This document shows positions 51,465 to 52,511 of a stretch of 52,511 nucleotides of DNA, in pieces. Both the position numbers and the translations under genes were made by a program. The stretch's first letter is position 1; each line of letters starts with the position of its first letter. The notes beneath the pieces are model-generated. The model ran no database searches, was not told the origin of the DNA, and saw only the letters and a list, made by a program, of their open reading frames with translations. Origin of the DNA: Bacteroidales bacterium (GTDB lineage Bacteria > Bacteroidota > Bacteroidia > Bacteroidales > UBA932); contig JAFRXI010000035.1 of assembly GCA_017437755.1 (NCBI GenBank), positions 1-52,511 of the forward strand, written 5' to 3'.

Positions 51465-51581
51465 TTACTCAAGGGGTTCTTCACCTATAGGCTCGGTGCT
51501 CTCCCCTCCGGAGAGGATGTTCTTTTCCTGGATTATTTCCAGGAGCTCAGATGAAGGTTCAGTGTATGTGATTGTTTTCAT
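51465..51581 (-). CDS. 38-residue small protein, first gene before the phosphatase lipoprotein
   Basis: The frame begins MKTITYTEPSSELLEIIQEK and continues NILSGGESTEPIGEEPLE before TAA. The stop lies seven bases upstream of the lipoprotein ATG. A strong promoter (51636-51667) points at this ATG, which makes it the first translated frame of the transcript. It has a basic/polar start, an amphipathic LLEIIQEK helix, a Ser-Gly-Gly motif at about 25-27 and an acidic tail. It has no signal peptide. It resembles in general style the small SGG/SSG-motif proteins often found before Bacteroidales surface-protein genes. The function is unknown; it could be a leader peptide or a peptide precursor. Confidence 0.55.
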   Translation of the reverse strand: MKTITYTEPSSELLEIIQEKNILSGGESTEPIGEEPLE

Positions 51582-51635
51582 GACGGTGGTTATACCTTGT
51601 GTCTTCTATTTTGAAATGCATTACACTTAAAAAGT

Positions 51636-51667
51636 CAAAGATAAATAATTGTTTACAGTATTCCAAA
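51636..51667 (-). promoter_or_regulatory. Promoter (-33/-7) of the small protein-phosphatase operon
   Basis: On the minus strand TTTG (51664-51667) is followed after 20 bases by TATCTTTG (51636-51643). The leader to the small gene is about 48 bases. Confidence 0.7.
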
Positions 51668-52059
51668 GGTAGCCCGTAACCCAGTGACATCCTGGACCGG
51701 CGGAATCAATGCATGCAAATCTGAGTGCCCATCAAATGGGCCCCCAGGCGCGTGCAGGGCCTGTTCCGGGGCATTACGTTTACACGAGGTCCACCTTTCA
51801 ATTCTGCAGGGCCGACCGACGGGGCTGGTATGGAAAGCGGGGCCCGGGGACGAAACCGGCACGGTGAGATGATCAAGACTCTTGGGTATGCCGACAAGGA
51901 AAAGCAAGTCGAGCGAAGCGGACGATAATGGCTCTTCAGAACGGAGGTCTGACAATTCTTCGGAGCTGGGCACCGCCGCCGGAATATACCCCCTCCGGCG
52001 GCTGGACGCTCCGGGGAGCCCGATCCTGACGGCTCTCCTCGCGCCCTGCCCCCTGTTTC
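51668..52059. other. Non-coding stretch without a recognised gene
   Basis: GC-rich sequence follows the phosphatase promoter. Open frames exist on both strands but show no recognisable protein features. A perfect 9-bp hairpin GCCGCCGGA/TCCGGCGGC (51975-51983 with 51994-52002) is the only clear structure. No tRNA, tmRNA or RNase P signature was seen. Confidence 0.5.
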
Positions 52060-52187
52060 GTACACCAGAAGCCATTCTCATGAACAAAAGCCTCGTCGAC
52101 CGTCGTTTGGTACACCAAAAGGCCTTCTCATGTACAACTGCGCCGTCGGCCACCCTCCCGTACATCAGAAGGCCGTTTCCTGTACAA
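52060..52187. repeat. Three tandem 28-nt palindromic repeats at 50-nt spacing
   Basis: The copies are at 52060-52087, 52110-52137 and 52160-52187. Each begins GTACA and ends (T/A)ACAA. Copy 2 reads GTACACCAAAAGGCCTTCTC then ATGTACAA, a near-palindrome with GTACA/TGTAC ends and an AAGGCCTT centre. Copies differ at 4-6 positions. The spacers are 22 nt and unrelated except for a shared CGTCG. Confidence 0.75.
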
Positions 52188-52511
52188 ACCGTATCTTTCT
52201 TCCGGCTTTTTCGAGCAGAGGAACAGAGATACACGATGATACGGAGAGGCCTGTGCACGGGCGGGCTCGATTTGCCTGCTTTTCAGTCCCGTCCGTGGTA
52301 ACGCTGACACGGACAGGCCCGATTTGCTGCGTTTACAGGCCCGACCGTGCGGAGCAACGCCTCCAGACAGCGGCGAAGGCGAACGCGGACGCGGAGGCGA
52401 AGGCAAAGACGGACGCAGTGGCGGAGGAGAGGGCGGAGGCGAAGGCGGAGGGAGCCTCCGCAGGCCGAGGCGGGATTCCCGGCCCGACCGGGAATTCCGC
52501 CAAGAGCCGAG
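52130..52511 (+). CDS. Possible partial gene running off the right edge (Ala/charged-rich)
   Basis: From the ATG at 52130 the frame stays open for 127 codons to the window end. The first half has no recognisable feature. From about 52368 it encodes an alternating Ala-charged stretch (AAKANADAEAKAKTDAVAEE, then RAEAKAEGAS), which could form a helix or coiled coil. A GTG at 52295 is another possible start. Long chance frames are common in this GC-rich DNA, so this is only a candidate. Confidence 0.22.
   Translation, partial: MYNCAVGHPPVHQKAVSCTNRIFLPAFSSRGTEIHDDTERPVHGRARFACFSVPSVVTLTRTGPICCVYRPDRAEQRLQTAAKANADAEAKAKTDAVAEERAEAKAEGASAGRGGIPGPTGNSAKSR
52264..52349. repeat. Two imperfect direct repeats of about 34 nt
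   Basis: 52264-52297 and 52316-52349 share the pattern GGC(T/C)CGATTTGC, TGC, CCCG(T/A)CCGTG. Between them a 7-bp hairpin GTCCGTG/CACGGAC (52291-52297 with 52308-52314) is present. Confidence 0.55.

Noticed and set aside
52060-52187. A small CRISPR array
   Set aside because: There are only three copies, they differ at several positions, the spacers are 22 nt and partly alike, and no cas gene is nearby.
51653-52258. A 201-codon open frame on the minus strand in the right-end non-coding region
   Set aside because: Its translation is rich in Arg, Pro and Ser with no domain, and it runs through the out-of-frame 50-nt repeats and over the phosphatase promoter; it looks like a chance frame in GC-rich DNA.

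Overview
The window looks like a chromosomal segment of a GC-rich member of the Bacteroidota, probably order Bacteroidales. Four observations support this. Gene families typical of the phylum are present: FISUMP lipoprotein, DUF4861, DUF4886, DUF4290, DUF3822, CE15 esterase, fimbrillin-like lipoprotein, and a LolA-like gene beside ftsK. Candidate promoters carry the Bacteroidota -7 box TAnnTTTG, several with TTG or TTTG 19-20 bases upstream. Start codons generally lack Shine-Dalgarno sequences. Many genes encode lipoproteins or signal-peptide proteins. No rRNA, tRNA or CRISPR array was found. Genes are tightly packed, and many overlap by 1-4 bases.

Layout, left part. 1-4020 (+) is the end of a uronate-catabolism operon: truncated gluconate 5-dehydrogenase/KduD-type SDR, DUF4861 lipoprotein, a PTS EIIC (galactitol-type) membrane protein, and a KduI isomerase that unexpectedly carries a signal peptide. 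4167-6848 (-) holds a GNAT-like protein, prfA and queF. 7031-12383 (-) holds a GDPD-SGNH fusion, pgi, an anaerobic sulfatase-maturase and a DUF4886 protein. A single-domain paralogue of the fusion's SGNH half is transcribed divergently at 12482. 13572-15481 (-) is a conserved hypothetical, DUF3822 and rsmD. 15577-20880 (+) is an nrnA, two FKBP lipoproteins, a MATE exporter and a serine hydrolase. 20886-24308 (-) is ackA, a ptb-like acyltransferase and a CE15 esterase.

Layout, right part. 24532-28311 holds a short ComEC, ApbE, a FISUMP lipoprotein and a LolA-like protein. ftsK and DUF4290 follow, then an operon of a ManA-like protein lacking its metal ligands, an S4 (Hsp15-like) protein, and AddB/AddA (to 38725). 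38817-40174 is a Y1/HUH transposase gene between two perfect 134-bp direct repeats. 40328-42350 (-) is an ABC ATPase, a permease and a GntR/YtrA-type repressor. 42496-43644 (+) is a Tat-exported dipeptide epimerase. 43657-49336 (-) is a MacAB-TolC-like exporter with two permeases. 49505-51581 (-) is a 38-residue small protein followed by a surface lipoprotein with a tyrosine-phosphatase domain. The last ~850 bases have no convincing complete gene and contain short tandem repeats.

Most notable signals: (1) the same operator and promoter architecture precedes the GntR operon and the MacAB-TolC operon, suggesting a two-operon regulon; (2) a dispersed structured repeat (copies at 6902 and 24349) has an identical 55-nt core with two C(TTCG)G hairpins, while its outer stems differ but still pair; (3) an apparently exported KduI is encoded in an operon with an EIIC-type transporter; (4) the transposase is flanked by perfect 134-bp repeats; (5) a ManA homologue has lost all four metal ligands. 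Functions are inferred from recognised motifs only; no database search was possible.
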